A DNA stretch of 64,000 bases from Actinacidiphila glaucinigra (GCF_900188405.1 NZ_FZOF01000004.1:186001-250000); one strand, 5' to 3'. Shown: positions 1 through 8,837, numbered from the stretch's first letter. Made by a program: numbers and translations. Notes: generated by a model not told the origin, from the sequence alone.

Positions 1-175
1 CGGCGGCGCGCGGGCCTGCCTGGGCGCCCGCTTCGCGATGGTGGAGGCGGTGCTGGTGCTGGCCACCCTGGCCCGGCGCTTCCACGTCGACGTCGACCCC
101 GGCGAGATCCCCCCGCGCCCGGGCCTGACCCTGCAGCCGGGCCGGGAGGTGACCGCGACGCTGCGCGCCGTCTGA
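1..175 (+). CDS. Cytochrome P450, C-terminal fragment (gene enters from the left edge)
   Basis: Only the last 57 codons lie in the window (reading frame begins at base 2, TGA at 173-175). The opening residues GGARACLGARFAMVEAVLVL are the end of the P450 haem-binding loop, with the cysteine that ligates the haem iron, running into helix L. They are followed by the usual short beta-strand tail ending TATLRAV. The gene is therefore a class I bacterial P450 monooxygenase. Substrate and redox partner cannot be told, because the substrate-recognition parts are outside the window. The downstream radical SAM gene starts 36 bases later on the same strand and could be co-transcribed. Family assignment is firm; function is unknown. 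Confidence 0.85.
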   Translation, partial: GGARACLGARFAMVEAVLVLATLARRFHVDVDPGEIPPRPGLTLQPGREVTATLRAV

Positions 176-211
176 GCGGGCGGCCCCGCCCGTACGGGTA
201 GGGTCGCGACG

Positions 212-1366
212 GTGGCACCGGAACCCGACGGGCTGTTCCCGCTCGACGACGTCCTGCCCCCGCGGAAGGCGGCGGCGGGCGGCGCGTCGTTCCGCGACTC
301 CCCCGCCGCCGCACGCCTGCTGGACGTCCGCACCGTGTACGCCGAGCCGGCGGCGGCCGCCTCCCCGCGGGGGCGGGAGATCCTCGCCCGCTTCCCGGCC
401 GCCGAGGTCGTCGAGGTGCCGTCGCACTGGCGGATCCCGGGCCTGCACGGCAACGAGGGCAACGCGGCGCGCTGGGTACGGGTGAAGACGCGGACCCTGG
501 TCCTCGGGGTGAAGAAGACGCTGACCGTCCGCCCCAACGGCCGTTCCGCCGACTGGATCGCGCCCGGCGCCTCCAACGGCTGCGCGATGGCCTGCGCCTA
601 CTGCTACGTCCCGCGCCGCAAGGGCTACGCCAACCCTGTCACCACCTTCACCAACATCGACCGGATCGTCGGCCGCATCGCCCGGCACGTCGCCGAGCAG
701 GGCCGCAAGCCCGAGCCCAACCAGTGCGACCCGCTGGCGTGGGTGTACGACGTCGGCGAGAACGGCGACTGCTCGGTGGACGCCCTGATCTGCGACAACA
801 CCGCCGACCTCGTGTCGGCGTTCGGCCGGTGGCCGACGGCGAAGGCGTCCTTCGCGACCAAGTTCGTCAACCCCGACCTGCTGCGGCTCGATCCGCGCGG
901 ACGCACGAGGGTCCGCTTCTCGCTGATGCCGCCCGAGGACTCCCGGCTGCTGGACGTCAGGACCAGCCCGGTGGCCGAACGGATCGCCGCCGCCGGCGAC
1001 TTCCTCGAGGCCGGGTACGAGGTGCACTTCAACCTGTCGCCGGTCGTGGTGCGCCCCGGCTGGCAGGACGCGTGGGGGGAGTTGTTCCGGCATCTGGACG
1101 ACGTCCTTCCGGCGGCGGTGAAGGCCCAGGCCGCGGCCGAGGTGATCATGCTCACCCACAACGCCGGGCTGCACGAGGTCAACCTGGGCTGGCACCCCCG
1201 GGCCGAGGAACTGCTGTGGCGCCCCGCGCTGCAGGAGCCCAAGCGTTCGCAGAACGGGGACCTCAACGTGCGCTACCGCGCGGCGGAGAAGGCGGCGTCC
1301 GTACGCCGGTTGCTGGCGCTCGCGGCGGAGCACGCGCCGTGGCTCCGCGTCCGCTACGCCTTCTGA
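212..1366 (+). CDS. Spore photoproduct lyase (SPL)-family radical SAM protein
   Basis: A 384-residue protein with a CX3CX2C cluster motif (C124, C128, C131 in CAMACAYCYVP), which is the [4Fe-4S]/S-adenosylmethionine site of the SPL branch of radical SAM enzymes. The sequence around it and the downstream THNAGLHEVNLGWHP and QNGDLNVRY blocks fit the SPL-like family found widely in actinobacteria. True SPL repairs the thymine dimer spore photoproduct. Streptomycetes make no endospores, so a DNA-repair role is only an inference and the substrate is unknown. The GTG start at 212 is the first in frame; no strong ribosome-binding site precedes it. Confidence 0.85.
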   Translation: MAPEPDGLFPLDDVLPPRKAAAGGASFRDSPAAARLLDVRTVYAEPAAAASPRGREILARFPAAEVVEVPSHWRIPGLHGNEGNAARWVRVKTRTLVLGVKKTLTVRPNGRSADWIAPGASNGCAMACAYCYVPRRKGYANPVTTFTNIDRIVGRIARHVAEQGRKPEPNQCDPLAWVYDVGENGDCSVDALICDNTADLVSAFGRWPTAKASFATKFVNPDLLRLDPRGRTRVRFSLMPPEDSRLLDVRTSPVAERIAAAGDFLEAGYEVHFNLSPVVVRPGWQDAWGELFRHLDDVLPAAVKAQAAAEVIMLTHNAGLHEVNLGWHPRAEELLWRPALQEPKRSQNGDLNVRYRAAEKAASVRRLLALAAEHAPWLRVRYAF

Positions 1367-1412
1367 GGGCCCGCCGCGGAAGTTCCCGTCCCCGGCGTGA
1401 TGCAGCCCACGT

Positions 1413-1475
1413 ACGAAACCGTTTCGTTTCGATGAGCCCCGACCCTATGCTCTGAGGAGTACGAAACCGTTTCGT
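1413..1475. promoter_or_regulatory. Twin palindromic operators and promoter of the tetR-mmpL unit
   Basis: The 15-base near-palindrome ACGAAACCGTTTCGT occurs twice, at 1413-1427 and 1461-1475, 48 bases apart. A plausible -10 box (TATGCT, 1446-1451) lies between them, and the first copy overlaps where the -35 box should be. The copies sit directly upstream of the TetR gene. This is the layout of an autoregulated TetR repressor that also controls the exporter downstream. Binding is inferred from position and symmetry. Confidence 0.75.
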
Positions 1476-1493
1476 TCAGGACGGAGAGGGTCC

Positions 1494-2141
1494 ATGACCG
1501 CACCGGTCACCACCCGCCGTGGCAGCCGCCTCACCGCGGAACGCGAGGCCGCGGTCCACGCGAGCACGCTCGACCTGCTCCGCGAGGTCGGCTACGAGGC
1601 CCTGACCATGGACGCCGTCGCCGCCCGCGGCCACTGCAGCAAGGCCACCCTGTACCGCCAGTGGGGCGGCAAGGCCGCGCTGGTCGCCACGGCCCTGCGG
1701 CACGGGAGGCCCGTCGGCCCCGGGGACATCGACACCGGGAGCCTCCGCGGCGACCTGCGCGCCCTGCTGACCCTAGACGACGACCGGCAGCTGGAACGCG
1801 ACTGCGCCCTCATGCGCGGCCTGGCCATGGCGCTGCACGGCAACCCCGACCTGATGCGCGCACTGCACGAGTTCATGATCCAGCCGGAGCGCTCCGGCCT
1901 GGACACCCTGCTGCGGCGCGCCGTCGACCGCGGGGAGATCCACGCGGACGACCCGGCGCTTCCCTACCTCCTGCAGATGCTGCTGGGCGCCTTCTTCACC
2001 CGGAACGTGCTCGAGGACCTGCCGCCCACCCGTGCCTACCTGCTGGCCTTCCTCGACGCGGTGATCCTGCCCGCACTCGGCCTCCGTCCCGGCCCCGACC
2101 CCGCTCCCGACCCCCACCCCGCCGCCGCGTCCGCTCCCTGA
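1494..2141 (+). CDS. TetR/AcrR-family transcriptional repressor
   Basis: A 215-residue protein with an N-terminal TetR helix-turn-helix (about residues 20-65: a stretch like TLDLLREVGYEALTMDAVAA then GHCSKATLYRQW). A variable helical ligand domain follows, with a C-terminal TetR_C-like region (ERSGLDTLLRRAVDRGE...). The start is ATG with GGAG 7 bases upstream. The gene precedes an MMPL exporter with a 48-base gap, and twin palindromes lie in its promoter. The likely job is ligand-responsive repression of itself and the exporter. The proline/alanine-rich tail is unremarkable for the genus. The ligand is unknown. Confidence 0.9.
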   Translation: MTAPVTTRRGSRLTAEREAAVHASTLDLLREVGYEALTMDAVAARGHCSKATLYRQWGGKAALVATALRHGRPVGPGDIDTGSLRGDLRALLTLDDDRQLERDCALMRGLAMALHGNPDLMRALHEFMIQPERSGLDTLLRRAVDRGEIHADDPALPYLLQMLLGAFFTRNVLEDLPPTRAYLLAFLDAVILPALGLRPGPDPAPDPHPAAASAP

Positions 2142-2189
2142 CGGCGACCGTCCTCCACCGCCCCTCGAACCCGACAGGGAGTACACCCC

Positions 2190-4439
2190 GTGGCCACATT
2201 CCTCTACCGGACCGGCCGGTTCGCCTTCCGGCGACGGCACTTCGTCGTCCTGATCTGGGTGGCGCTGCTCGCCCTCGCCGGTGTCGGCGCCGCCAACGCG
2301 CCAGCCGCCGGCAGTTCGTCCTTCTCCGTGCCCGGCACCGAGTCCCAGAAGGCCTTCGACCTCCTCGACGAGCGCTTCCCCGGCGCCGGCGCCGACGGCG
2401 CGACCGCACGCGTGGTCTTCAAGGCCCCCGCCGGCGAGAAGCTGACGGAACCCGCCGGGAAGAAGGCCGTCCGGAAGGCCGTGGCCGAACTGCGGCAGGG
2501 CGCCGAAGTCGCCTCCGTCGACGACCCGTACACGGCCGGGGCGGTGAGCAAGGACCGGACGATCGCCTACGCGCGAGTGGCGTACGACGTCCCAGGCATG
2601 GAACTGCGGGACTCCTCCCGCGAGGCCCTGGAGACCGCGGCCGAGCACGCCCGCGACAGCGGGCTGACCGTGGAGATCGGCGGTGACGCGCTCCAGACGG
2701 CGCCGGAGACGGGGGCCACCGAGGTGATCGGCATCGCCGTCGCCGCCGTCGTGCTGGTGATCACCTTCGGCTCCCTGGTGTCCGCCGGACTGCCCCTGGT
2801 CACGGCACTGATCGGCGTCGGGATCGGCGTCAGCTCCATCACCGCGCTCGCGAGCACCCTCGACCTGGGGTCCACCACCTCGATCCTGGCCATGATGATC
2901 GGCCTGGCGGTCGGCATCGACTACGCCCTGTTCATCGTCTCCCGCTTCCGGGCCGAACTCGCCGAGGGGCGGCGGGGCGAGGAGGCGGCCGGGCGCGCCG
3001 TCGGCACCGCGGGCTCCGCGGTGGTCTTCGCCGGGCTCACGGTCGTGATCGCGCTGGTGGGCCTGTCCGTCGTCGACATCCCGATGCTGACGAAGATGGG
3101 CGTGGCCGCCGCCGGCACGGTCGTCATCGCCGTCCTCATCGCCCTCACCCTCGTGCCCGCGCTGATCGGCTTCGCGGGCAAGCGCGTCCGTCCCGCGAAC
3201 GCCGGCGGCCTCTTCCGCCGCCGCGGCGGGGACGCCCGGCACCACGCCCACCGCGTGCCCCGCGCGGAGCGCCCCAACATGGGCACCCGCTGGGCCCGGT
3301 TCGTCATCCGGCGCCCCGTCGCCGTCCTGCTGCTCTGCGTCGCGGCACTCGGCGCGGTGGCCGTGCCCGCCGGCTCGATCGAACTCGGCCTCGGCGACGA
3401 CGGGTCGCAGCCCGCCTCGACGACCCAGCGCCGGGCGTACGACCTGCTCTCGGAGGGCTTCGGGCCCGGTTTCAACGGCCCGCTGGTCGTGGTCACCGAC
3501 GCCAAGGGCACCGACGACCCCCGGGGCGTGGTCCGGGACGTCGCCGCGGACCTCAAGGGCCTCGACGACGTGGCGGCCGTGACCCCGGCGACCTTCAACA
3601 AGGCCGGTGACACCGCGATCATCACCGTGGTCCCCGCGTCCAAGCCGAGCAGCGGCGAGACCGAGGAACTGGTCGGCGCGATCCGCGCCGCGGGCGGCGG
3701 GATCACGGACCGTACCGGCGCCGAGGTCTCCGTCACCGGCACCACGGCGCTCAACATCGACACCTCCCAGAAGCTCACCGACGCGATGCTGCCCTACCTG
3801 GCGCTCGTCGTCGGCCTGGCCTTCCTGCTGCTGATCGTGGTGTTCCGCTCGGTCCTCGTCCCGCTGAAGGCCGCCCTCGGCTTCCTGCTCTCGGTGATGG
3901 CGGCACTCGGCGCGGTCGTCGCGGTCTTCCAGTGGGGCTGGCTCGGTTCGCTGCTGGGGGTCGAGCAGACCGGCCCGATCATGTCGATGATGCCGATCTT
4001 CCTGGTGGGCGTGGTCTTCGGTCTCGCCATGGACTACGAGGTCTTCCTGGTCACGCGCATCCGCGAGGCACACGTCCACGGGGAACGGCCCGGGCAGGCC
4101 ATCGTGACCGGCTTCCGGCACAGTGCACGGGTCGTCACCGCCGCCGCGGTCATCATGATCGCCGTCTTCGCCGGCTTCATCGGATCCCACGAGGCGATGA
4201 TCAAGTCGATCGGCTTCGGCCTGGCGACGGCCGTCTTCTTCGACGCCTTCGTCGTGCGGATGGCCATCGTCCCCGCGGTGCTGGCGCTGCTGGGCCGGCG
4301 TGCCTGGTGGCTGCCGTCCTGGCTGGACCGGATCCTGCCGAACGTCGACGTCGAGGGCGAGGGGCTGCGCCCCGCCGGCGCGGCGGACGAGGTCGAGGCG
4401 CCGGGTCCGGCGGCCGAGCCGGAGCCGGCCCGCGCCTGA
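2190..4439 (+). CDS. MMPL-family (RND superfamily) membrane exporter
   Basis: 749 residues, the usual length for actinobacterial MMPL transporters. There are two homologous halves, each a transmembrane helix, an extracytoplasmic loop and a five-helix bundle. The proton-relay Asp-Tyr pairs are visible in both halves (GIDYALFIVSR near residue 245 and GLAMDYEVFLVTRIRE near 615). An acidic/proline tail follows the last helix. It probably exports a lipid or small hydrophobic compound using the proton gradient. It is probably co-transcribed with, and repressed by, the TetR protein upstream. GTG start with a weak ribosome-binding site. Confidence 0.9.
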   Translation: MATFLYRTGRFAFRRRHFVVLIWVALLALAGVGAANAPAAGSSSFSVPGTESQKAFDLLDERFPGAGADGATARVVFKAPAGEKLTEPAGKKAVRKAVAELRQGAEVASVDDPYTAGAVSKDRTIAYARVAYDVPGMELRDSSREALETAAEHARDSGLTVEIGGDALQTAPETGATEVIGIAVAAVVLVITFGSLVSAGLPLVTALIGVGIGVSSITALASTLDLGSTTSILAMMIGLAVGIDYALFIVSRFRAELAEGRRGEEAAGRAVGTAGSAVVFAGLTVVIALVGLSVVDIPMLTKMGVAAAGTVVIAVLIALTLVPALIGFAGKRVRPANAGGLFRRRGGDARHHAHRVPRAERPNMGTRWARFVIRRPVAVLLLCVAALGAVAVPAGSIELGLGDDGSQPASTTQRRAYDLLSEGFGPGFNGPLVVVTDAKGTDDPRGVVRDVAADLKGLDDVAAVTPATFNKAGDTAIITVVPASKPSSGETEELVGAIRAAGGGITDRTGAEVSVTGTTALNIDTSQKLTDAMLPYLALVVGLAFLLLIVVFRSVLVPLKAALGFLLSVMAALGAVVAVFQWGWLGSLLGVEQTGPIMSMMPIFLVGVVFGLAMDYEVFLVTRIREAHVHGERPGQAIVTGFRHSARVVTAAAVIMIAVFAGFIGSHEAMIKSIGFGLATAVFFDAFVVRMAIVPAVLALLGRRAWWLPSWLDRILPNVDVEGEGLRPAGAADEVEAPGPAAEPEPARA

Positions 4440-4444
4440 CCCCC

Positions 4445-4472
4445 GCGTACGCCCCACCGCGTACGCCCCACC
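4445..4472. repeat. Tandem 14-base repeat (2 copies)
   Basis: GCGTACGCCCCACC is repeated head to tail at 4445-4458 and 4459-4472, with a partial third copy beginning at 4473. It lies just after the stop of the MMPL gene and before a strong hairpin. No function is apparent. Confidence 0.7.
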
Positions 4473-4476
4473 GCGT

Positions 4477-4515
4477 GCCCCCGGCCCCGCCGCCTCCTGC
4501 GGCGGGGCCGGGGGC
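4477..4515 (+). terminator. Long perfect hairpin, likely terminator of the tetR-mmpL unit
   Basis: A perfect 17-base-pair stem (4477-4493 with 4499-4515) closes a five-base loop, CTCCT. It lies 38 bases after the MMPL stop. There is no U-tract, as is common for streptomycete terminators. Confidence 0.75.
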
Positions 4516-4575
4516 TGGGTAGCGTGGGGGCGGGCCGTACGAGCGCCGTACCGGCCGCGAAGGGACGGCACGCAG

Positions 4576-5337
4576 GTGCAGCAGGAATCGGCGGACTTCC
4601 CCGCCCTCGCCGCGCCCGGGGCGAAGGACCTGGCCGTGCTCGACGAACGGCTGACCGGCTGCCGGGCCTGCCCGCGGCTGGTCGACTGGCGTGAGGAGAC
4701 CGCCCGGGTCCGGCGCCGCGCCTACGCGGGGTGGGAGTACTGGGCTCGTCCGGTGCCGGGCTTCGGCCCGCCGGACGCCGCGCTGGCCCTGGTCGGTCTG
4801 GCCCCCGCCGCGCACGGCGGCAACCGCACCGGGCGGATGTTCACCGGCGACCGCTCCGGCGACGTGCTGTTCGAGGCCCTGCACGCCGTCGGCCTCGCCT
4901 CCCAGCCCACGTCCACGGAACGCGGCGACGGCCTGGAGCTGTACGGGGTGCGGGTCACGGCGCCCGTCCACTGCGCGCCGCCCGACAACAAGCCCACCCC
5001 GCAGGAGCGGCTGACCTGCCGCCCGTGGCTGGTGCGAGAACTGGAGCTGCTGCGGCCGACGCTGCGCGCGATCGTCGTCCTCGGCGCGTTCGGCTGGCAG
5101 GCGCTGCTGCCCGTGCTCGGCGGCGCAGGGTACCGGCTGCCGCGGCCGCTGCCGCGCTTCGGGCACGGCGCCCACGTGGAGCTGGCGGCCCCCGCGGAGG
5201 GGGAGCCGCCGCTGCACCTGTACGGCTGCTACCACGTCAGCCAGCAGAACACCTTCACCGGGCGGCTGACCCCCGCCATGCTGCGCGAGGTCCTGGCGGC
5301 GGCCGCCGAGCGGGCCGGACTGCCCGTGACCCGCTGA
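4576..5337 (+). CDS. Type 5 uracil-DNA glycosylase (UDGb)
   Basis: 253 residues. The family motifs are clear: GLAPAAHGGNRTGRMFTGD (active-site motif of UDGb) and YHVSQQNTFTGRL near the C-terminus (the His-containing motif). An N-terminal CRACPRL segment fits the cluster-binding cysteines of iron-sulfur UDGs. The enzyme removes uracil, and in this family also some hypoxanthine, from DNA to start base-excision repair. The reading frame is open far upstream, but the GTG at 4576 follows the terminator of the previous unit and gives the normal family length. A TAGCGT -10-like box lies near 4519. Confidence 0.9.
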   Translation: MQQESADFPALAAPGAKDLAVLDERLTGCRACPRLVDWREETARVRRRAYAGWEYWARPVPGFGPPDAALALVGLAPAAHGGNRTGRMFTGDRSGDVLFEALHAVGLASQPTSTERGDGLELYGVRVTAPVHCAPPDNKPTPQERLTCRPWLVRELELLRPTLRAIVVLGAFGWQALLPVLGGAGYRLPRPLPRFGHGAHVELAAPAEGEPPLHLYGCYHVSQQNTFTGRLTPAMLREVLAAAAERAGLPVTR

Positions 5338-5340
5338 GGC

Positions 5341-6255
5341 TCAGCCCGCGACGGGACCTGTCGCTCGGCCCGCGGCTCGGCCCGCGGCGCGCACGATCGC
5401 GCCGGCGACCTCGGGCAGCGACTCCGGGTGGTCCTTGAGGAACAGGTTGGGCTCGATGAGCTCCAGTTCCATCACGCGGGGCGTGCCGTCCTCGGCGTCG
5501 ACCAGGTCCACCCGGGCGTAGAGCAGCTCCGGCCTGCCCGGGACGGCGGCCAGCGCCCGCTCCGCGGCGGCCAGTTCGGCCTCCGTCGGGGTCCAGGGGC
5601 GCACTCCGGGGTGGGCGACCTTGCGCTGGTCGTAGCGCGTGTCCGGGGAGAGCACGGCGTTCTTGGCGATGGCGTGCAGGAAGCGGCCGCCGAGGAAGAC
5701 CAGGGCGCGCTCGCCGGTGGTGTCGATCCGCGGCATGTACGGCTGGACCATCGCGGTGATGCCCTCGTCGTGCATCCGCGCCACGTGCGCCCGCGCCTCC
5801 TCGTGCTGCCCGGGGCGGTAGCGCGCGGCGTAGCGGGCGCCCGCGCCCGCCGCGGGCTTGACCACGAACTCGTGGTCGGCGGGCAGCCCGTCGGTGCCGC
5901 CGCCCGGCGGCAGGTAGCGGGTGGCGACCGCGGGAACGCCGAGGGAGGCCAGCTCGCCCAGGTAGCGCTTGTCGCAGTTCCAGCGCACGACCGCGGGCGG
6001 GTTGAGCAGGGTGGTCGCGGCACCGCAGCGGTCGGCCCAGGCCAGGAACTCCCCGGTGCGCCAGGTGTAGTCCCAGGTCGAGCGTATGAGCGCCAGGTCG
6101 AACCCGGCCCATTCGACGCCGGGATCGTCCCAGTTCACGACCGCGGCCTCGGCGCCCGCGGCGGCGACGGCGTCCCGCAGCAGGGGCAGGTCGCGATCGA
6201 CGGTGCCCTCCGGGAGGTGCGCGGTCGTCACCAGGGCGATCCTCGGCTGCGGCAC
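5341..6255 (-). CDS. ATP-grasp superfamily protein
   Basis: 304 residues beginning VPQPRIALVTT. It has the pre-ATP-grasp N-terminal fold, then ATP-grasp features: FVVKPAAGAGARYAARY (ATP-binding lysine and glycine-rich loop), MVQPYMPRIDTTGERALVFLG, and a C-terminal VMELELIEPNLFL carrying the Mg-binding acidic residues. It belongs to the RimK/glutathione-synthetase-like group that joins a carboxylate to an amine or thiol. The substrate is not known. The GTG start has GAGGAG 5 bases upstream. It is convergent with the UDG gene, with only 3 bases between the stops. Confidence 0.85.
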   Translation of the reverse strand: MPQPRIALVTTAHLPEGTVDRDLPLLRDAVAAAGAEAAVVNWDDPGVEWAGFDLALIRSTWDYTWRTGEFLAWADRCGAATTLLNPPAVVRWNCDKRYLGELASLGVPAVATRYLPPGGGTDGLPADHEFVVKPAAGAGARYAARYRPGQHEEARAHVARMHDEGITAMVQPYMPRIDTTGERALVFLGGRFLHAIAKNAVLSPDTRYDQRKVAHPGVRPWTPTEAELAAAERALAAVPGRPELLYARVDLVDAEDGTPRVMELELIEPNLFLKDHPESLPEVAGAIVRAAGRAAGRATGPVAG

Positions 6256-6374
6256 GGGGGCTCCTCGGGGTCGGGCGGGCGGAGATCTTGCCGTCCCGCA
6301 GGCTACCCGGGCGGAATCGCCGGTGGTCACGGGGCCTGCGGGCGGGCCCGTGGCGGCGGTGCACAATGGGCGGC

Positions 6375-6818
6375 ATGCCCAAGTCCCGTCCCGGCCGCCG
6401 TTCCGCCCCGCGCCCCCGCACCCGTCCCGTGCCGCACTCCCCCGGCGCGCCCTGCCCCTGCGGGCTGCCCGCCGCGTACGGCGACTGCTGCGGCCGGTAC
6501 CACTCGGGCCACGCCGCCGCCCCCACCGCCGAGGCCCTGATGCGCTCCCGCTACAGCGCCTACGCGGTGCACGACGCGGCGTACGTGCTGCGCACCTGGC
6601 ACCCGGAGACCCGGCCCGCGGAGCTGGACCTCGACCACCACATGCGCTGGGAGCGGCTGGAGATCCTCGCCACGACCGACGGCAGCGCCTTCCACAGCGA
6701 GGGCACCGTCGCCTTCCGCGCGCACTACGGCCTGCGCGGCGAGCACGACGTGATGGAGGAGAACAGCCGCTTCGTCCGCCATGACGGCGCCTGGGTCTAC
6801 GTGGCGCCCCTGCCCTGA
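6375..6818 (+). CDS. YchJ (UPF0225) family protein with SEC-C zinc motif
   Basis: 147 residues. A Pro/Arg-rich N-terminus leads into APCPCGLPAAYGDCCGRYHSG, a SEC-C-type CxC...CC zinc motif. An NTF2-like/YchJ domain follows, with RSRYSAYAVHDAAYVLRTWH and WERLEILATTDG. The biochemical role of the family is not established. I chose ATG 6375 over ATG 6366 because the protein then begins as its relatives do. A CACAAT box lies a few bases upstream, so the transcript may be leaderless. Confidence 0.85.
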   Translation: MPKSRPGRRSAPRPRTRPVPHSPGAPCPCGLPAAYGDCCGRYHSGHAAAPTAEALMRSRYSAYAVHDAAYVLRTWHPETRPAELDLDHHMRWERLEILATTDGSAFHSEGTVAFRAHYGLRGEHDVMEENSRFVRHDGAWVYVAPLP

Positions 6819-6874
6819 GCCCCGGACCGCACGACAGGGCAGCCGGAGCGGGGAACGGAAGCGGGGAGGACGTC

Positions 6875-8119
6875 GTGGAGCGCGGGCCGTCGCTGGGGCG
6901 CGAATTCGGATGGCTGTGGACGGCGTACGCCACGAGCACGGTGGGCACGTGGTTCGCGCTCGACGCCTTCCCGCTCATCGCCATCCGCCTGCTGCACAGC
7001 AGCCCGGCGCAGGTGTCCCTGCTGTCCGCGGCAGGGCTGGCCGGAGCGGCGCTCATCGCGATCCCGCTCGGCCCCTGGGTGGACCGGCGCCGCAAACGGC
7101 CCGTGATGATCGGCGCCGACGTGCTCCGGTTCGCGGTCCTGCTCTCGCTCCCGGTGGCCCATCTGGCGGGGGCGCTGACCTTTCTGCACCTGGTCCTCGT
7201 GTCCATCGTCGTCGCCGCCTCCAACGTCGTGTTCACCGCGGCGAGCGGAGCCTGCCTGAAGGCGCTGGTGCGTCCGGAGCACCTGCTGAGCGCCAACGGC
7301 CGGTTCGAGTCGACGATGTGGACGGCGACGGCGCTCGGCCCGCCGTCGGGCGGTCTCGCCATGGGGGCGTTCGGGCCCCTGGTGACCACCGTGGTGAACG
7401 CGGTCAGCTTCCTGCTGTCGGCGTTCGGCATCCGGGCGATGGGCGGTGAGGACGCGCCACCGGCGCCGAGGACCGCACGGCCCTTCCGCCCCGGAGACCT
7501 GCTCGACGGCTGGCGGCGCATCCTGGGCCACCCCACCCTGCGCCTGCTGTTCTTCAACACCACCCTGGTCAACGGCCTGATCATGGCGACCGCACCGCTG
7601 CTGGCCGTCCTCCTCCTGCGCGACCTGGGGTTCACTCCCTGGCAGTACGGGCTCGCCTTCGGGGTGCCCTGCCTCGGCGGCCTGGTCGGCTCCCGGCTCT
7701 CACGGCGGCTGGTCCCCCGGTACGGGCAGCGCCGCGTGATGGTCGTCAGCGGGGCCCTCAGGGCCTGCTGGCTCGTCGGCCTGGCCTTCGTCCGGCCGGG
7801 CCCGTGGGGACTGGTGCTCGTCATCCTGGTCGAGTTCGGCCTGGTCACGTGCGTGGGGGTGTTCAACCCCGTGCTCGCCACCTACCGGCTCGCGCACAGC
7901 CCCGCCGACCAGGTCGCCCGCGTCCTGTCGGCCTGGTCCATCACCAGCAGCGCCACCATCGCGGCACTGACGGCCGGTTGGGGCCTGCTCGCCGCCGTCA
8001 CCGGTCCCCGTACGGCCGTCGCCGCCGCCGGCGTCCTGATCCTGGGTACGGCCTTCCTGCTGCCCTACCGGCGGCGCCTCGCCGCCCCGGACCCCGTCCC
8101 CGCGGCCGACCGCGTCTGA
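6875..8119 (+). CDS. MFS transporter (MFS_3/drug-efflux type)
   Basis: 414 residues with 12 predicted transmembrane helices. The typical MFS loop GPWVDRRRKRPVMIGAD lies between helices 2 and 3. The N-terminal WTAYATSTVGTWFALDAFPL and the overall layout match the EntS/macrolide-efflux-like group. The GTG start has GGGGAGG about 6 bases upstream. It is convergent with the response regulator downstream (7 bases between stops). The substrate cannot be predicted. Confidence 0.85.
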   Translation: MERGPSLGREFGWLWTAYATSTVGTWFALDAFPLIAIRLLHSSPAQVSLLSAAGLAGAALIAIPLGPWVDRRRKRPVMIGADVLRFAVLLSLPVAHLAGALTFLHLVLVSIVVAASNVVFTAASGACLKALVRPEHLLSANGRFESTMWTATALGPPSGGLAMGAFGPLVTTVVNAVSFLLSAFGIRAMGGEDAPPAPRTARPFRPGDLLDGWRRILGHPTLRLLFFNTTLVNGLIMATAPLLAVLLLRDLGFTPWQYGLAFGVPCLGGLVGSRLSRRLVPRYGQRRVMVVSGALRACWLVGLAFVRPGPWGLVLVILVEFGLVTCVGVFNPVLATYRLAHSPADQVARVLSAWSITSSATIAALTAGWGLLAAVTGPRTAVAAAGVLILGTAFLLPYRRRLAAPDPVPAADRV

Positions 8120-8126
8120 GGCGGCG

Positions 8127-8837
8127 TCAACGCCCGGGGGAGGATCCGGCGCCGGGGGCGCCCGGCCGTACCAGGCCGGTCTCGTAGGCCAGGACCACCG
8201 CCTGGGCCCGGTCGCGCAACGCCAGCTTGGCGAAGATCCGGGCGACGTGCGACTTCACCGTCGCCTCGCTCAGTGTCAGCTCCGCGGCCAGTTCGAGGTT
8301 GGACAGGCCGCGGCCGAGCAGCGTGAGGACCTCCCGTTCGCGGGGCGTCAGGGCGGCGAGGCCGGCGTGGGCCGAGGGACCGTCCTGCGCGGCACCCGCT
8401 CCGGAGGCGAAGCGTTCCACCAGCCTGCGCGTGATCGACGGCGCCAGCAGGGCGTCCCCGGTGTCGACGAGCCGCACGGCCGCCGCCAGGTGCTCGGGCG
8501 TGACGTCCTTGAGCAGGAAGCCGCTCGCCCCGGCCGACAGCGCCGTGTAAACGTAGCGGTCGAGGTCGAAGGTGGTGAGGATGAGCACCCGGCACTCCGG
8601 GATCTGCTCCAGGATGCGGGCGGTGGCCTCCAGGCCGTCCATGGTGGGCATGCGGATGTCCATGAGCACGACGTCCGGCCGCAGCCTGCGGGCCTCGGCG
8701 ACCGCCTCCGCGCCGTCCGCCGCCTCGCCGACCACCGTGATGCCGCGCGCGGTGAGGATGAGCCGGAAGCCGGTACGGATGAGCGTCTGGTCGTCGGCGA
8801 TGAGCACACGCGGGGACGCCCCCTCCGCCGCCGTCAC
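8127..8837 (-). CDS. NarL/LuxR-family response regulator
   Basis: 236 residues. The receiver domain carries the acidic pair D15/D16, the phospho-acceptor D60 in VLMDIRMPTMDG, and the conserved lysine in GFLLKDV. The C-terminal LuxR helix-turn-helix covers roughly residues 165-220 (LTPREREVLTLLGRGLSN, TLSEATVKSHVARI). It is the DNA-binding partner of the histidine kinase upstream, whose stop overlaps this gene's GTG start (GTGA), so the two are translationally coupled. Its likely targets include the divergent ABC efflux operon. Confidence 0.93.
   Translation of the reverse strand: MTAAEGASPRVLIADDQTLIRTGFRLILTARGITVVGEAADGAEAVAEARRLRPDVVLMDIRMPTMDGLEATARILEQIPECRVLILTTFDLDRYVYTALSAGASGFLLKDVTPEHLAAAVRLVDTGDALLAPSITRRLVERFASGAGAAQDGPSAHAGLAALTPREREVLTLLGRGLSNLELAAELTLSEATVKSHVARIFAKLALRDRAQAVVLAYETGLVRPGAPGAGSSPGR

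Noticed and set aside
1..1366. P450 plus radical SAM gene as the edge of a biosynthetic cluster
   Set aside because: No synthase, ligase or tailoring genes follow; the next genes are a regulator, an exporter and DNA repair. The left neighbour is outside the window.
1773..4571. A 932-codon open frame antisense to the tetR-mmpL unit
   Set aside because: It mirrors the MMPL gene, is dominated by Gly/Arg/Asp/His repeats, has no domain or ribosome-binding site, and is the usual antisense shadow of GC-rich coding DNA.
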